From contig NZ_PNYB01000011.1 in NCBI RefSeq assembly GCF_002879855.1, positions 62,001-126,000 on the forward strand: a DNA stretch of 64,000 nucleotides. Direction: 5' to 3'. Made by a program: the position numbers and the translations under genes. Origin of the DNA: Trinickia soli (GTDB lineage: Bacteria > Pseudomonadota > Gammaproteobacteria > Burkholderiales > Burkholderiaceae). Shown in pieces: positions 41,469 to 49,983 of this stretch (positions are counted from its first letter, which is position 1; the number at the start of each line of letters is the position of its first letter). Below the pieces are notes generated by a model that worked only from the letters and a program-made list of their open reading frames with translations, had not been told where the DNA came from and searched no databases.

Positions 41469-42352
41469 ATGCCTATCAGCCAAAATGACATCGATGCCGA
41501 GATCAAGTTGCGCATGCCAGGTTACGCGATGTCGCCGCATCGCAAAGCGCTTTCGTCAATCGAACGCCGGGCGTTAAGCTGCCCGATCATTTGCAAAACC
41601 TGCTGACGACTGTGCTGGCACGAGCGGAATCGCAGCACGGCTTCTGCCTGGGGGGCGCGCAAAATAGCACGGGGGTACAACGGCCTGCAGCTTTGCTGCT
41701 GACAGGCGTTATCAACGAAAACAAGTTTCGCTCGCTGCTTCGGCAGCAAATGCCGTTCAAGGATCCGACGGTGCCGTACGGACACGGCGAATTCAGCCAT
41801 CGGATTCAGTGGTATTGCGTGATCAAGCGCGCTCAGGCGTTTGATACGCAGGGCATCGCTTGGGCCGATCTCTACGAGTGGGTCGGCACACAGGCGCATA
41901 CTCAAGCGCAAAACTGGGATGAAGAGGGCTGGGCCAACGAAGGTCTTTGGGACGCGCTATTCGATCGCAATAAGTACGGTCGAGACGGATTCAACGGGCC
42001 ATATAACACCGCCGCGCTGACGGACTTTAGGAGTCCTGAGAATCTGCACGAGCATCTGACGACGCATGCCAATATGAAAACGGACTGCCCGTTGCTGTCG
42101 ACTTTCCTGGCGGTGCGCGAAGCGAAGCGGACGAACACCGCCATTCGCGTGAGCACGGCTTATATCAACGATTATGCGACGAAGAAGGTGTTCGGGTCGG
42201 GTGTCACCTACGCGCAGTTGAGCGACAGCGATAAGACGCAAATCGATACGGTGGTGGCCGGAAAAACGCTGCTGCCGCAGCCCACGCAGCAGCAGACGCC
42301 CGATACGGTGATGCAGAAATTGTCGGCGCTTTTTGGCGGGTTGTGGTGGTGA
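41469..42352 (+). pseudogene. Unknown gene interrupted by a frameshift
   Basis: The start at 41469 has AGAGAGG upstream and reads MPISQNDIDAEIKLRMPGYA. That frame ends near 41606, while a well-behaved 250-residue frame continues to 42352 (LPDHLQNLLTTVLARAESQH, IQWYCVIKRAQAFDTQGIAW, WADLYEWVGTQAHTQAQNWD, NPNT-like RTNTAIRVSTAYINDYATKK). The second frame has only a TTG at 41591 as a start, so the two parts were probably one protein of about 295 aa. Loss of one base between 41487 and 41590 would explain it. No slippery heptamer is visible, so I favour a mutation or a sequencing error over programmed frameshifting. Function unknown. Confidence 0.6.
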
Positions 42353-42623
42353 CACGCCTCGGCGCCCCGGCGTCGGCGCCTAAGTCGGTATCAGCCTTGA
42401 TTCGGGGCGTTGTCGAGGAGGGCGCCGGGGCCGGGCAGTAGACGACGCGGTCGATGGCGAAGGCGGTCGCCATCAACGCGAGGTAAAAACGTTCAGTATG
42501 TGGTCCACCGCACCAGTTACGGCGAGTCGCCGTGACCGGCAATACGCGCGCATCGGCTACCCTTCAATGGCGCCCCGCGCAGCTCACGGGTGCGATCTTC
42601 TCGCCCAACTCGCGTACGGCTCC

Positions 42624-44444
42624 ATGGATAGCCACAATGTCCGCCCGAAAACCAAGAAGTCGCGGCAGAAGCTGGCGAAGCGAGCACGTCACGCCCGGGG
42701 AGAGAAACGCGCCAGCACGAAAGAATACGAGAAGCCCACCAGCCAGCAGCTCTGGCTTCAGGAACTCTACTTACCCACACTGTTCGACGTTATTCGCGCG
42801 TTGCAAGCGGGGCAGCCGATGGAGTCGGTGGACGTCCCAAAGTTGGACGGCTGGGGAGTGGCGTTCTTCATCATGCTGATTCTGCAGTTCTTCGGCGGCG
42901 CCTATGCAAGCACGAGGGAAAAGCCGTATCAATTACCCCGTGTGTCTCCGGGGCAAAAGCCCGGTCCCGACAGCCAGGATCAAGGCAATGCGTTCAGCGT
43001 GTACCACGATTACCCAGTGGACGATCTTTACAACGTTTTCGCAACTATCACGGAGGGGAATGGGCTTCCGTTCGACAGTGGCGATGCGATCCAATCGGAA
43101 AACGGACCGACGAAAAAACAAGCTCGCTTCAAACGAAACAGCGGCCTTCATCGCTCTGGTCACTCGACCGGACATCACCCGCACCATCGCCACGACCAAC
43201 TTGATCCTCAGCACGATAGTGATCATAAGCGTCACACTCATCGTCGGAACGGCGCTGAAGAAGCCTCTCATCACTTACAAGACTCCGTCGTCTACCCCGA
43301 GGATAAATTAAGTCCTTGGATGAAAAATGTATTCAATTCCGTCGAATCGATTGTTTCCTTGTTTGGGCCGGCATTGCGTGCAATCGGGTTTGAACCAGAC
43401 GAGCCGATAGAGGTTCATAGGAGTGTATCAGGCATGGAGCATATACCCATGCCGTCCAAAAACGTCACAGCGGCCGAATTTTCCATGCATCTCACGACGG
43501 AAGGCAACGAAAAATTCAGGCTCAAACCTTTGACGGACAGGGGGCGTGAGCTGCAGAGGATCGTCACCGAGAAAGGAAGATACGGGGAGAATAATTTTCT
43601 GGCAAAAGAGGTGCTCAATCCGATAAAGCGAAAAAATATAGAAGAAGGCATGATGGCCATCGGCAATAAATTTATGGATATAGATCGAATTTTTCTCGAT
43701 GATACCGCAACGCTTTATCATCTCAAGGGCCAAATGCCGGTCAAGGTCCAGCTCTCATCGTCGTATGTCGCCGCTATCAAGAGCGAGCTCGGGACCATTG
43801 TCAAAATACCAGGGCCAGGCGGGACCCTGACCCGGTATTTCGCGATCGTTCCTCACCACCCGGATATGGTGATCCAAGTCCCCGATCCGAACTCGAAAGA
43901 AAGGTGGCGTACTTGGATGGCGACAACTGGAAAACATTTGTTCTTCAGCGATCCGAGCATCTTTCCGGGAGGATCGACATTTTTGGCGGAAGAACAAGAC
44001 ATCAGTGGCCTTGAGCGCTCCGCCGGAGTGCTCCGCGGCGCTGTCCACCATACAATCGAACCGATTGTCGACGGCACGATGAAGCACATGACAGAATTGG
44101 TAAGCCACGAGACGCTAGCGGAGGGGGCGCTTAACAAGATTCTCGGCTTCATTCCATTCTATGATTTTGCGAGATCTGTTAGGAATGGACAATATAAAAA
44201 GGCAGTTGTGTTTTTGAGCTTCGATTTAATCCCTTATGTGGGTAAGGGGGCGAAAATTTTGTTTAAGACGATCTTTAAATCGACTCCCGCGCGCCTTGCG
44301 GCCGATCAGGTCGCAAAATGGGCAGACGAAGGTTTCGAAGTGCTCAGTAAATCCAGTAGTGGGAATGTTGCAGACGCCGTAGCGGACGATCTAGTGCGGA
44401 GAGAGCAGCGCGCCCGCCAGCGACCGGTTGCAAGGGGACGTTAA
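42624..44444 (+). CDS. Effector-like protein A, dermonecrotic-toxin/DUF6543-like C-terminus
   Basis: A 606-residue protein, tandem paralogue of 44797-46512. Layout: basic N-terminus (KKSRQKLAKRARHARGEKRA), a conserved WLQELYLPTLFDVIRALQ segment, one membrane helix (WGVAFFIMLILQFFGGAYA), a His/Asp/Arg-rich linker (about residues 175-225), then a large globular part with TRYFAIVPHHPDMVIQVPDP and, near the end, LGFIPFYDFARSVRNGQYKK followed by LSFDLIPYVGKGAK. That last phrase resembles the end of DUF6543/dermonecrotic-toxin-type proteins. No catalytic motif is obvious. Proximity to the eCIS suggests cargo. ATG at 42624 chosen by alignment to the paralogue; no strong ribosome site. Confidence 0.7.
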   Translation: MDSHNVRPKTKKSRQKLAKRARHARGEKRASTKEYEKPTSQQLWLQELYLPTLFDVIRALQAGQPMESVDVPKLDGWGVAFFIMLILQFFGGAYASTREKPYQLPRVSPGQKPGPDSQDQGNAFSVYHDYPVDDLYNVFATITEGNGLPFDSGDAIQSENGPTKKQARFKRNSGLHRSGHSTGHHPHHRHDQLDPQHDSDHKRHTHRRNGAEEASHHLQDSVVYPEDKLSPWMKNVFNSVESIVSLFGPALRAIGFEPDEPIEVHRSVSGMEHIPMPSKNVTAAEFSMHLTTEGNEKFRLKPLTDRGRELQRIVTEKGRYGENNFLAKEVLNPIKRKNIEEGMMAIGNKFMDIDRIFLDDTATLYHLKGQMPVKVQLSSSYVAAIKSELGTIVKIPGPGGTLTRYFAIVPHHPDMVIQVPDPNSKERWRTWMATTGKHLFFSDPSIFPGGSTFLAEEQDISGLERSAGVLRGAVHHTIEPIVDGTMKHMTELVSHETLAEGALNKILGFIPFYDFARSVRNGQYKKAVVFLSFDLIPYVGKGAKILFKTIFKSTPARLAADQVAKWADEGFEVLSKSSSGNVADAVADDLVRREQRARQRPVARGR

Positions 44445-44796
44445 GCTCCATTGCCACTGCCAGGTCGTGCCGCAGTCCACGCACCTTATATCAATAATTG
44501 CGTCGCAAGAAAGTGTTCGGCACAGGCGGGAGCGTCGGAATTCCCGTGTTCAATATGTGATTCAAGCCCCCCTCAGCGCGAGGCGTCGCTAACGAGAAGA
44601 GGCCGGCATCAGCTACGCTGTCGCGGTGCGCCTCTACTGTTCGACCATCGCTGCCGCTTTGTCGGGCAGGACCAACGGCAGGACCAACCCCGGGACCTTC
44701 TCATGCAGCGCCCGTATCTTTTTATGCATAAGCACAACGTCGGCCGTTCCATTCTGGTCAAGCGGAGCGGGTGGAATTGCGATTGGGCTTGTTCGC
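44445..44796. other. Spacer between the two effector-like genes
   Basis: 352 bp. In-frame codons lie upstream of the second start, but that reading lacks similarity to the first paralogue. No terminator, promoter or RNA is recognisable. Confidence 0.35.
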
Positions 44797-46512
44797 ATGA
44801 CAATAACGCACAGTAAGAAGTCGCGGCAAAAGCGAGTGAAGCGAGCGCGTCGCGCTCGGGGGGAGAAACGCTTTAGCCTGAAAGAGCACGAGCAGCCAGT
44901 CGGCGAGCAGCTCTGGTTACAGGAAATCTTGCAACCCACATTATTCGACGTTGTCCGCGCGTTGCAAGACGAGCAGCCGATGGGGCTGGAGGCGCCCCCA
45001 AAGCTGGACAGTTGGGGAGTGACGTTCCTCATCATGATGATTCTGCAGTTCTTCTCCGGCAGCTACGCGAGAACCTTGGACAAACCCTATCGCCTACCTG
45101 GAGCGCCGCTCGGCCAGAACGTTGAACCCGATATCAAAAATCAGGGCGATGAGCCGAGCGGTTATCCCGCGTACTCCACGAACGATCTATATAACCTCTT
45201 CACGGCTATGAGGGCTGGTGAAGGCGAGCCTTTCCAAGGCAACGAGGCTAAGCAGTCGAAAAATCGAATTGAGCCAAGGCAAAAACGCGTTAAGCGAAGC
45301 GGGCACGTCGGTCGGCATCATCATCGGCGTGATCATCCGCGGCGAGGCTATCACCGTCGCCGTGGCCGTCGCCATCAGCGTCGCGACATCGAGGAAACGT
45401 TCGACCCATCGCAAAATGCAGCCGCGTACCCGGAGGAAAAGTTAAGTTCTTGGATGCGAGATTTAATAAACTCCGTTGCATCGCCTTCTGCATTGCTCGG
45501 GCCATCACTGCGCAAGATCGGGTTCGATCCGGACGAGATGATAGATGTCCGGATCGCTCGGCCGGGTACGCATATACGCCCGACGCAGCAAAAAGTGACG
45601 GCGGCTGAATTTACCCTGTACCTTACTACGTCGCGGACGCCGGGCTATTCGATGAGGCCGGTGACGGACAGGGGCAAGGAGCTGAAAAGCGCCATCGAAG
45701 AGCGGGGAAGATACGGAGAGAAGAACTTCCTGGTCAAAGAGGCGCTCGATCCGAACCGGGATAAATTCAGACACGAAGGTTTGGATGCCATCGCAGATAA
45801 GTTTAAGAAAGAGGGGATCTTTCTCGAGTGGGGTGCAACGCTTTTTCACGTGACGGCCATCGAGACACCAACGCCGATGTCTGACATGTTCTCTGGAACG
45901 CTCGGAACCATCGTCAAAATGGCGGGGCCAGAGCGAAAGTATTTCGCGATTGTCCCTCACCACCCGGACTTGGTGATTCGCTTGCCCGACCCCGCATCGA
46001 AAACCGAGTGGAATGATTGGATGATAAGCAAGGGAAAATATTTATTCTTCTCAGATCCGAGCGCCTTGCCCGAAGGCGTTAAATTCTACCTGAAACGAGA
46101 GGATCCCAGTAATATCGCGCACCCTAGCGATACTCTTCGGGGCGCCGTGGTACACACGCTGAAACCGATCATCAGTGGGACGATGCAGCATATGACAGAT
46201 CTCGTGGCAAATGAGACGCCGGCGGAGCAAGCGCTTAACAGGTTACTCGGCTTTATTCCGTTTTATGATGTTATGAAATCCATTAAGGACCGTGAGTATA
46301 AGAAGGCATTGATGTTTTTAAGTCTCGAACTGATTCCGTACGTGGGTAAAGGGGCGAAGGTCTTCGTTAAGACGGTCTTTGTAGGGGGAGCCGCTCGCGC
46401 CGCCGCCAATCAACTCGCGAAGCGGACGGACCGCATCTACTCATGGTCGAAGAACTTGTTTGGCTCGAACGTCGTAGACCGGACCATCGATGGCGAGAGT
46501 GAGAGCGAGTAG
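44797..46512 (+). CDS. Effector-like protein B, paralogue of the preceding gene
   Basis: A 571-residue protein aligning along its whole length with protein A: KKSRQKRVKRARRARGEKRF, EQLWLQEILQPTLFDVVRAL, the membrane segment WGVTFLIMMILQFFSGSYA, a His/Arg-rich linker, RKYFAIVPHHPDLVIRLPDP and LGFIPFYDVMKSIKDREYKK with LSLELIPYVGKGAK. The linker is Arg/His here and His/Asp in A. The start at 44797 is set by the shared basic N-terminus. Tandem duplication with divergence is typical of toxin effectors under selection. Target and activity are unknown. A terminator follows the stop. Confidence 0.7.
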   Translation: MTITHSKKSRQKRVKRARRARGEKRFSLKEHEQPVGEQLWLQEILQPTLFDVVRALQDEQPMGLEAPPKLDSWGVTFLIMMILQFFSGSYARTLDKPYRLPGAPLGQNVEPDIKNQGDEPSGYPAYSTNDLYNLFTAMRAGEGEPFQGNEAKQSKNRIEPRQKRVKRSGHVGRHHHRRDHPRRGYHRRRGRRHQRRDIEETFDPSQNAAAYPEEKLSSWMRDLINSVASPSALLGPSLRKIGFDPDEMIDVRIARPGTHIRPTQQKVTAAEFTLYLTTSRTPGYSMRPVTDRGKELKSAIEERGRYGEKNFLVKEALDPNRDKFRHEGLDAIADKFKKEGIFLEWGATLFHVTAIETPTPMSDMFSGTLGTIVKMAGPERKYFAIVPHHPDLVIRLPDPASKTEWNDWMISKGKYLFFSDPSALPEGVKFYLKREDPSNIAHPSDTLRGAVVHTLKPIISGTMQHMTDLVANETPAEQALNRLLGFIPFYDVMKSIKDREYKKALMFLSLELIPYVGKGAKVFVKTVFVGGAARAAANQLAKRTDRIYSWSKNLFGSNVVDRTIDGESESE

Positions 46513-46560
46513 CGGGTCGATAAGGGTGCGCAGGCACCTTGCTTCCTGGGCGGAATAATG

Positions 46561-46591
46561 AAAAAAGGCCAGCTAGAAGCTGACCTTTTTT
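46561..46591. terminator. Bidirectional terminator between effector B and tRNA-Leu
   Basis: AAAAAAGGCCAGCT (46561-46574) and AGCTGACCTTTTTT (46578-46591) form a stem with one mismatch and a three-base loop. It has runs of A and T on both sides, so it works for effector B on the plus strand and for the tRNA on the minus strand. Confidence 0.85.
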
Positions 46592-46598
46592 AAATACC

Positions 46599-46685
46599 TG
46601 GTGCCCAGGAGAGGACTCGAACCTCCACGATGTTGCCACCGCTAGGACCTGAACCTAGTGCGTCTACCAATTCCGCCACCTGGGC
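46599..46685 (-). tRNA. tRNA-Leu (anticodon CAG)
   Basis: An 87-nt gene including the encoded CCA. The acceptor arms GCCCAGG and CCTGGGC pair; the D-arm GGCGGAATTGGTAGACGC, the anticodon loop TTCAGGT (anticodon CAG, reading CTG), a long variable arm and the GGTTCGAGTCC T-arm are present. Its 3' end faces the accessory block, the usual orientation for tRNA-linked islands. Confidence 0.97.
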
Positions 46686-46762
46686 TCGCTCTGAAAGCGA
46701 AGGCGCTATTTTAGCCACTCCGGGACAACTGTCAACAATCCAATCGATAAAATGCGCGCCCC

Positions 46763-48517
46763 TCAGCTCCCGATCACCACAAACACCTGCGCAAGCGGCG
46801 CCTTCGAGCCCCCCTGTACCGCCCGCAACGGCTGCCCAAACGTCACACGCGCATTGACAAACCGCGACCACTGAAACCGTACACCCACCCCCACGCTCGA
46901 TAACATCCCCGCCTGAACCTCGCCCGGCTGGTCGATCTTCGTCCATACATGCCCGGCATCGAAGAAGAAGTACGGCTGAAACGCCGGGCCGCTTTCGCCG
47001 AAAAACGCAAACGCAGGTGTGCGCAATTCCGTTTGAAGATTCCAGCCGCGGTCGCCCTGCACGCTATACGGCTCATATCCCCGCAACGTGTCGTCGCCGC
47101 CAAGCCCCATTTCCTCGCTCGGCAGCAGCGTATCGGGCGTCCATTGGAATCTCCCACGCGCAAAGACGCCGAACCCCGATCCGATCGTCAGGTTGCGCTC
47201 GGCAAGGAACTGCAAATACCCATACCGCGCCGTCGCACCGTTGCGTGTAGTCTGGAACGCCTCGTCGTTGTTGTCGCCGTCCAAATGCCCCGGGCTTCCA
47301 ACGAAGGCTACATTCGCATGCGTTTGCCCCAATGCGTCGCTCCTGGTTGCGTCGTACGAGATCAAAAACTGATGCACGTGCGTATTGGCATTGAAGACCT
47401 GCACGCCGCCAAACTCCAAATCGTTGTTCGATCGCTTGAAGTCATAGCCGAACTGCAGTTGCTGCTGCCAACCGCCGACGAATGGCAAATGCCTGTCATA
47501 ACGCGCACTGAATTGCGCCGACACACCCGTTTGATTGAAGCTGTTGTCCAGGCGCGGCGTGCTCTGCGCATAGACGCCGAAAAATTCGACGCGATCGAAC
47601 CAAGGCAGAGGCGCCGAATAGCTGAACGAATGCGCTTGAAAGCGCGGCCGGTTCGGCCGCCCCTCGATCTGCGGGTTGCCGCCCAATAAATCGCTGCTCG
47701 CCGTGTATTGATAGGCGATCTGCTGATCGAGGCCGAACAGGTTGCCGTAATCGAACCCCGCGAAGAATCGATCCCGGCCGAGTTGCCGCACGCCCGCGTC
47801 GTCATAGCCCGCGCTCACACGAAACGGAAGCCGATCCTGCGTCTGCAAGATCACGTCCGTCGCGTTCGTGCCTTCCCCCGGCGCGTAGACGACATCGACA
47901 CGCCGATAGGGATTGGCGTTGAGCAGCGCCAATCCGGTCGAGACGTCCGACTCGCGAATCGGTCCGCCGCTTCGCAACGGCATCTCCCGCTCGAGTTGGG
48001 CATCGGAGAAATAACGATTGCCGCGCGCCTTCACTTTGCCGACATGAAATTCGGCGACGGCGATGCGCACGACGCCGCCGCTGACATCCTGCTCCGGCAC
48101 ATAGACATCGACGAGTGGCTCGCCCGCCGCGCGGAATCGCTCGATGACGGCCCGACGAATTTCGGCGAGCCGGGCAAACGTCAAAGGTTTGCCGATGTCT
48201 CTCTCGAACCCGGCAAGGAACCCACGGTCGAGTTCGCTCAGACCCACTGCGGCGACGTGCTGGCCCGCGGGCAATGGCTGCGAGCGCACGTTCGAGCGGC
48301 CGTTATCTTTGACGAAGACGATACCGCGCAAGTCGGCAATGGCGACCCGTTGCGAACCGGCCGCGGGCGCGGGCGGTGGAGGCGGCGCACTCGGACGGGT
48401 TGGCGCAGGAGGGGAGGCGGGCGCCACGTCGCGATACGATTGAGCGCCCGCCGTGGCACTCAGGAGCGCGAGCGCGGCGCCGGTCCATTTCAGCTTGTCG
48501 CCGAATCGTCTCCTCAT
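46763..48517 (-). CDS. TpsB-type outer-membrane transporter (ShlB/FhaC family), two-partner secretion
   Basis: A 584-residue outer-membrane protein. A cleavable signal (LKWTGAALALLSATAGAQS) is followed by a Pro/Ala-rich stretch, two POTRA domains (about residues 60-210; GNRYFSDAQLEREMPLRSGG, GLALLNANPYRRVDVVY) and a 16-strand barrel ending in VTFGQPLRAVQGG-type strands. The lid motif GLGGDDTLRGYEPYSVQGDR is the VRGY-like signature (LRGY) of Omp85/TpsB pores. It exports a large filamentous TpsA partner, but none is encoded in the window, so the pair is incomplete here. It converges toward the tRNA. Confidence 0.9.
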   Translation of the reverse strand: MRRRFGDKLKWTGAALALLSATAGAQSYRDVAPASPPAPTRPSAPPPPPAPAAGSQRVAIADLRGIVFVKDNGRSNVRSQPLPAGQHVAAVGLSELDRGFLAGFERDIGKPLTFARLAEIRRAVIERFRAAGEPLVDVYVPEQDVSGGVVRIAVAEFHVGKVKARGNRYFSDAQLEREMPLRSGGPIRESDVSTGLALLNANPYRRVDVVYAPGEGTNATDVILQTQDRLPFRVSAGYDDAGVRQLGRDRFFAGFDYGNLFGLDQQIAYQYTASSDLLGGNPQIEGRPNRPRFQAHSFSYSAPLPWFDRVEFFGVYAQSTPRLDNSFNQTGVSAQFSARYDRHLPFVGGWQQQLQFGYDFKRSNNDLEFGGVQVFNANTHVHQFLISYDATRSDALGQTHANVAFVGSPGHLDGDNNDEAFQTTRNGATARYGYLQFLAERNLTIGSGFGVFARGRFQWTPDTLLPSEEMGLGGDDTLRGYEPYSVQGDRGWNLQTELRTPAFAFFGESGPAFQPYFFFDAGHVWTKIDQPGEVQAGMLSSVGVGVRFQWSRFVNARVTFGQPLRAVQGGSKAPLAQVFVVIGS

Positions 48518-48580
48518 ACGCGCTCGTTGTGCGTCATGTCGGTGGTTTCCGTGGCTGATTATCGCGGCTTCCGACGGGCG

Positions 48581-49120
48581 CTAGGGCCGGGCGCGCTCGA
48601 TATCCTTGATTTTGCGAGCAGGCACCCCGCCCACGAGCGTGTACGCCGGCACATCTTTCGTGACGACCGCACCCGCGGCGACTACGGCCGCTTCGTGAAT
48701 CGTCACGCCGGGCAAGATCGTTGCGCCCGCACCGATCCACACCTTGTCTTCCACTCTTATCTCGTGATGATCGAGGCCACGGCCGGTTTCAGGCGCGAAG
48801 ACGAGGCCGTGCGTTGCTGTCTCAAACGAGACGCGGGGGCCGATCTGCACGTCGGCCCCGAGCGAGATACGGCTGTTGCGGCAGGCGAGCCGGGTGTCGA
48901 AGTTCAGGTACGCGCGGTCCCCGATCGAAATGCCGCGAATCGTTTCTTCATTGAGACTGAGTTCGACATGCAACGGACCGATGATCGTCACATCCTTGCC
49001 GATCGCCATCCCGGCCATGCGATAGAAAGCAGGGCGGATGCGGTTAAACGGGCCGTACGTGGGCATCGCATTGCCCAGACTCATGAAAAAGTGTCGTTTG
49101 AATGCCGTCAGGAGCTTCAT
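48581..49120 (-). CDS. Hexapeptide-repeat acyltransferase (LbH / maltose O-acetyltransferase type)
   Basis: A 179-residue left-handed beta-helix enzyme. Hexapeptide repeats run through [56 protein letters not shown] and [20 protein letters not shown]; the catalytic His is in FETATHGL. The ending [13 protein letters not shown] is usual. It transfers acetyl or another acyl group, probably to a sugar of the adjacent exopolysaccharide. The adjacent EPS locus (from 49984) makes polysaccharide decoration its most likely role. Confidence 0.88.
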   Translation of the reverse strand: MKLLTAFKRHFFMSLGNAMPTYGPFNRIRPAFYRMAGMAIGKDVTIIGPLHVELSLNEETIRGISIGDRAYLNFDTRLACRNSRISLGADVQIGPRVSFETATHGLVFAPETGRGLDHHEIRVEDKVWIGAGATILPGVTIHEAAVVAAGAVVTKDVPAYTLVGGVPARKIKDIERARP

Positions 49121-49983
49121 CGGTTCGCCCGCGGGTAGGCGCGTCGCGCCTCAATAGTCAACGATAACGCCGCGCTTCCGTTCAGTCCCTAATGTGGCGC
49201 ATAGAGCGGGGGTTTTGGCGCAAATCCCGGCCCGCACAACGGTTGCTCGCGGCGACAGCTTGAAAAGGTACGGCCCCCGCGGATCGTTCGTGCGCGGGGA
49301 GCCCTCAACGCCTCCAGCCTGTATCCGCGCCTGCGTCCATTGCTGCCTTTTACGCCAGCACGCAGGTCCGATCCCTTTCCCGATCCGTCATCCGATATTC
49401 GCAAAGCGGCTGAAATGATCATTCAGGCCGGATGCTATCCGCATATTTAAAAGGGTCGTAATCCTATTAACAAGGTAAATGTGCTCTTTGCTCTGGAATA
49501 ATTTCCGAAATTCCTACAAACATTCCGGAAAAATAAGTGTTTCCCCTAGTGTGGTATCGGTAACAAAGGGCCGACTAGCCGACACAAAATAATACAAAAA
49601 TACACACTTCGGAAAATTCGACCATGCGGCGATTTACATGCCCGTTATGTCGGATGAATCCTACAGGTTTTACTGATGCCTTACGCGATCTTCCGCCTAC
49701 GCTGATTTCGCCAACTGGCGCGTTCTCCGATACTTCGCATCAACGAGTGGCACCCGCGATCCACCGCGACACAACGACGTGTCGGGCAGTGGGTCAGGAA
49801 GCGGATCTTCCCCGGAAGCAAAGCCCCAAGGTTGCGGCTCGAAGCTGTTGGATTAGTTAGGAATCCTAACTAGTTGATTGCAGGTGAATTTGTTTGGGAA
49901 AGCCTTTTCGCATTCGAGATGCCGCTGCCCCGCTCACACACGCTTCGCTCGGGCTTGTCTCGATGCAGATGAGGTTCTGAATC
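49121..49983. other. Long regulatory spacer before the exopolysaccharide locus
   Basis: 863 bp. The central 180 bp are AT-rich. They contain three related motifs: TTTCCGAAA (49502-49510), the palindrome TTCCGGAA (49523-49530) and TTCGGAA (49608-49614). These may be protein-binding sites in the promoter region of the hydrolase gene. A 78-codon frame at 49624 lacks a ribosome site and is not called. Confidence 0.45.

Noticed and set aside
49624-49860. A 78-codon plus-strand frame in the EPS spacer
   Set aside because: No ribosome site, mixed composition without protein-like pattern, and it overlaps the likely promoter.
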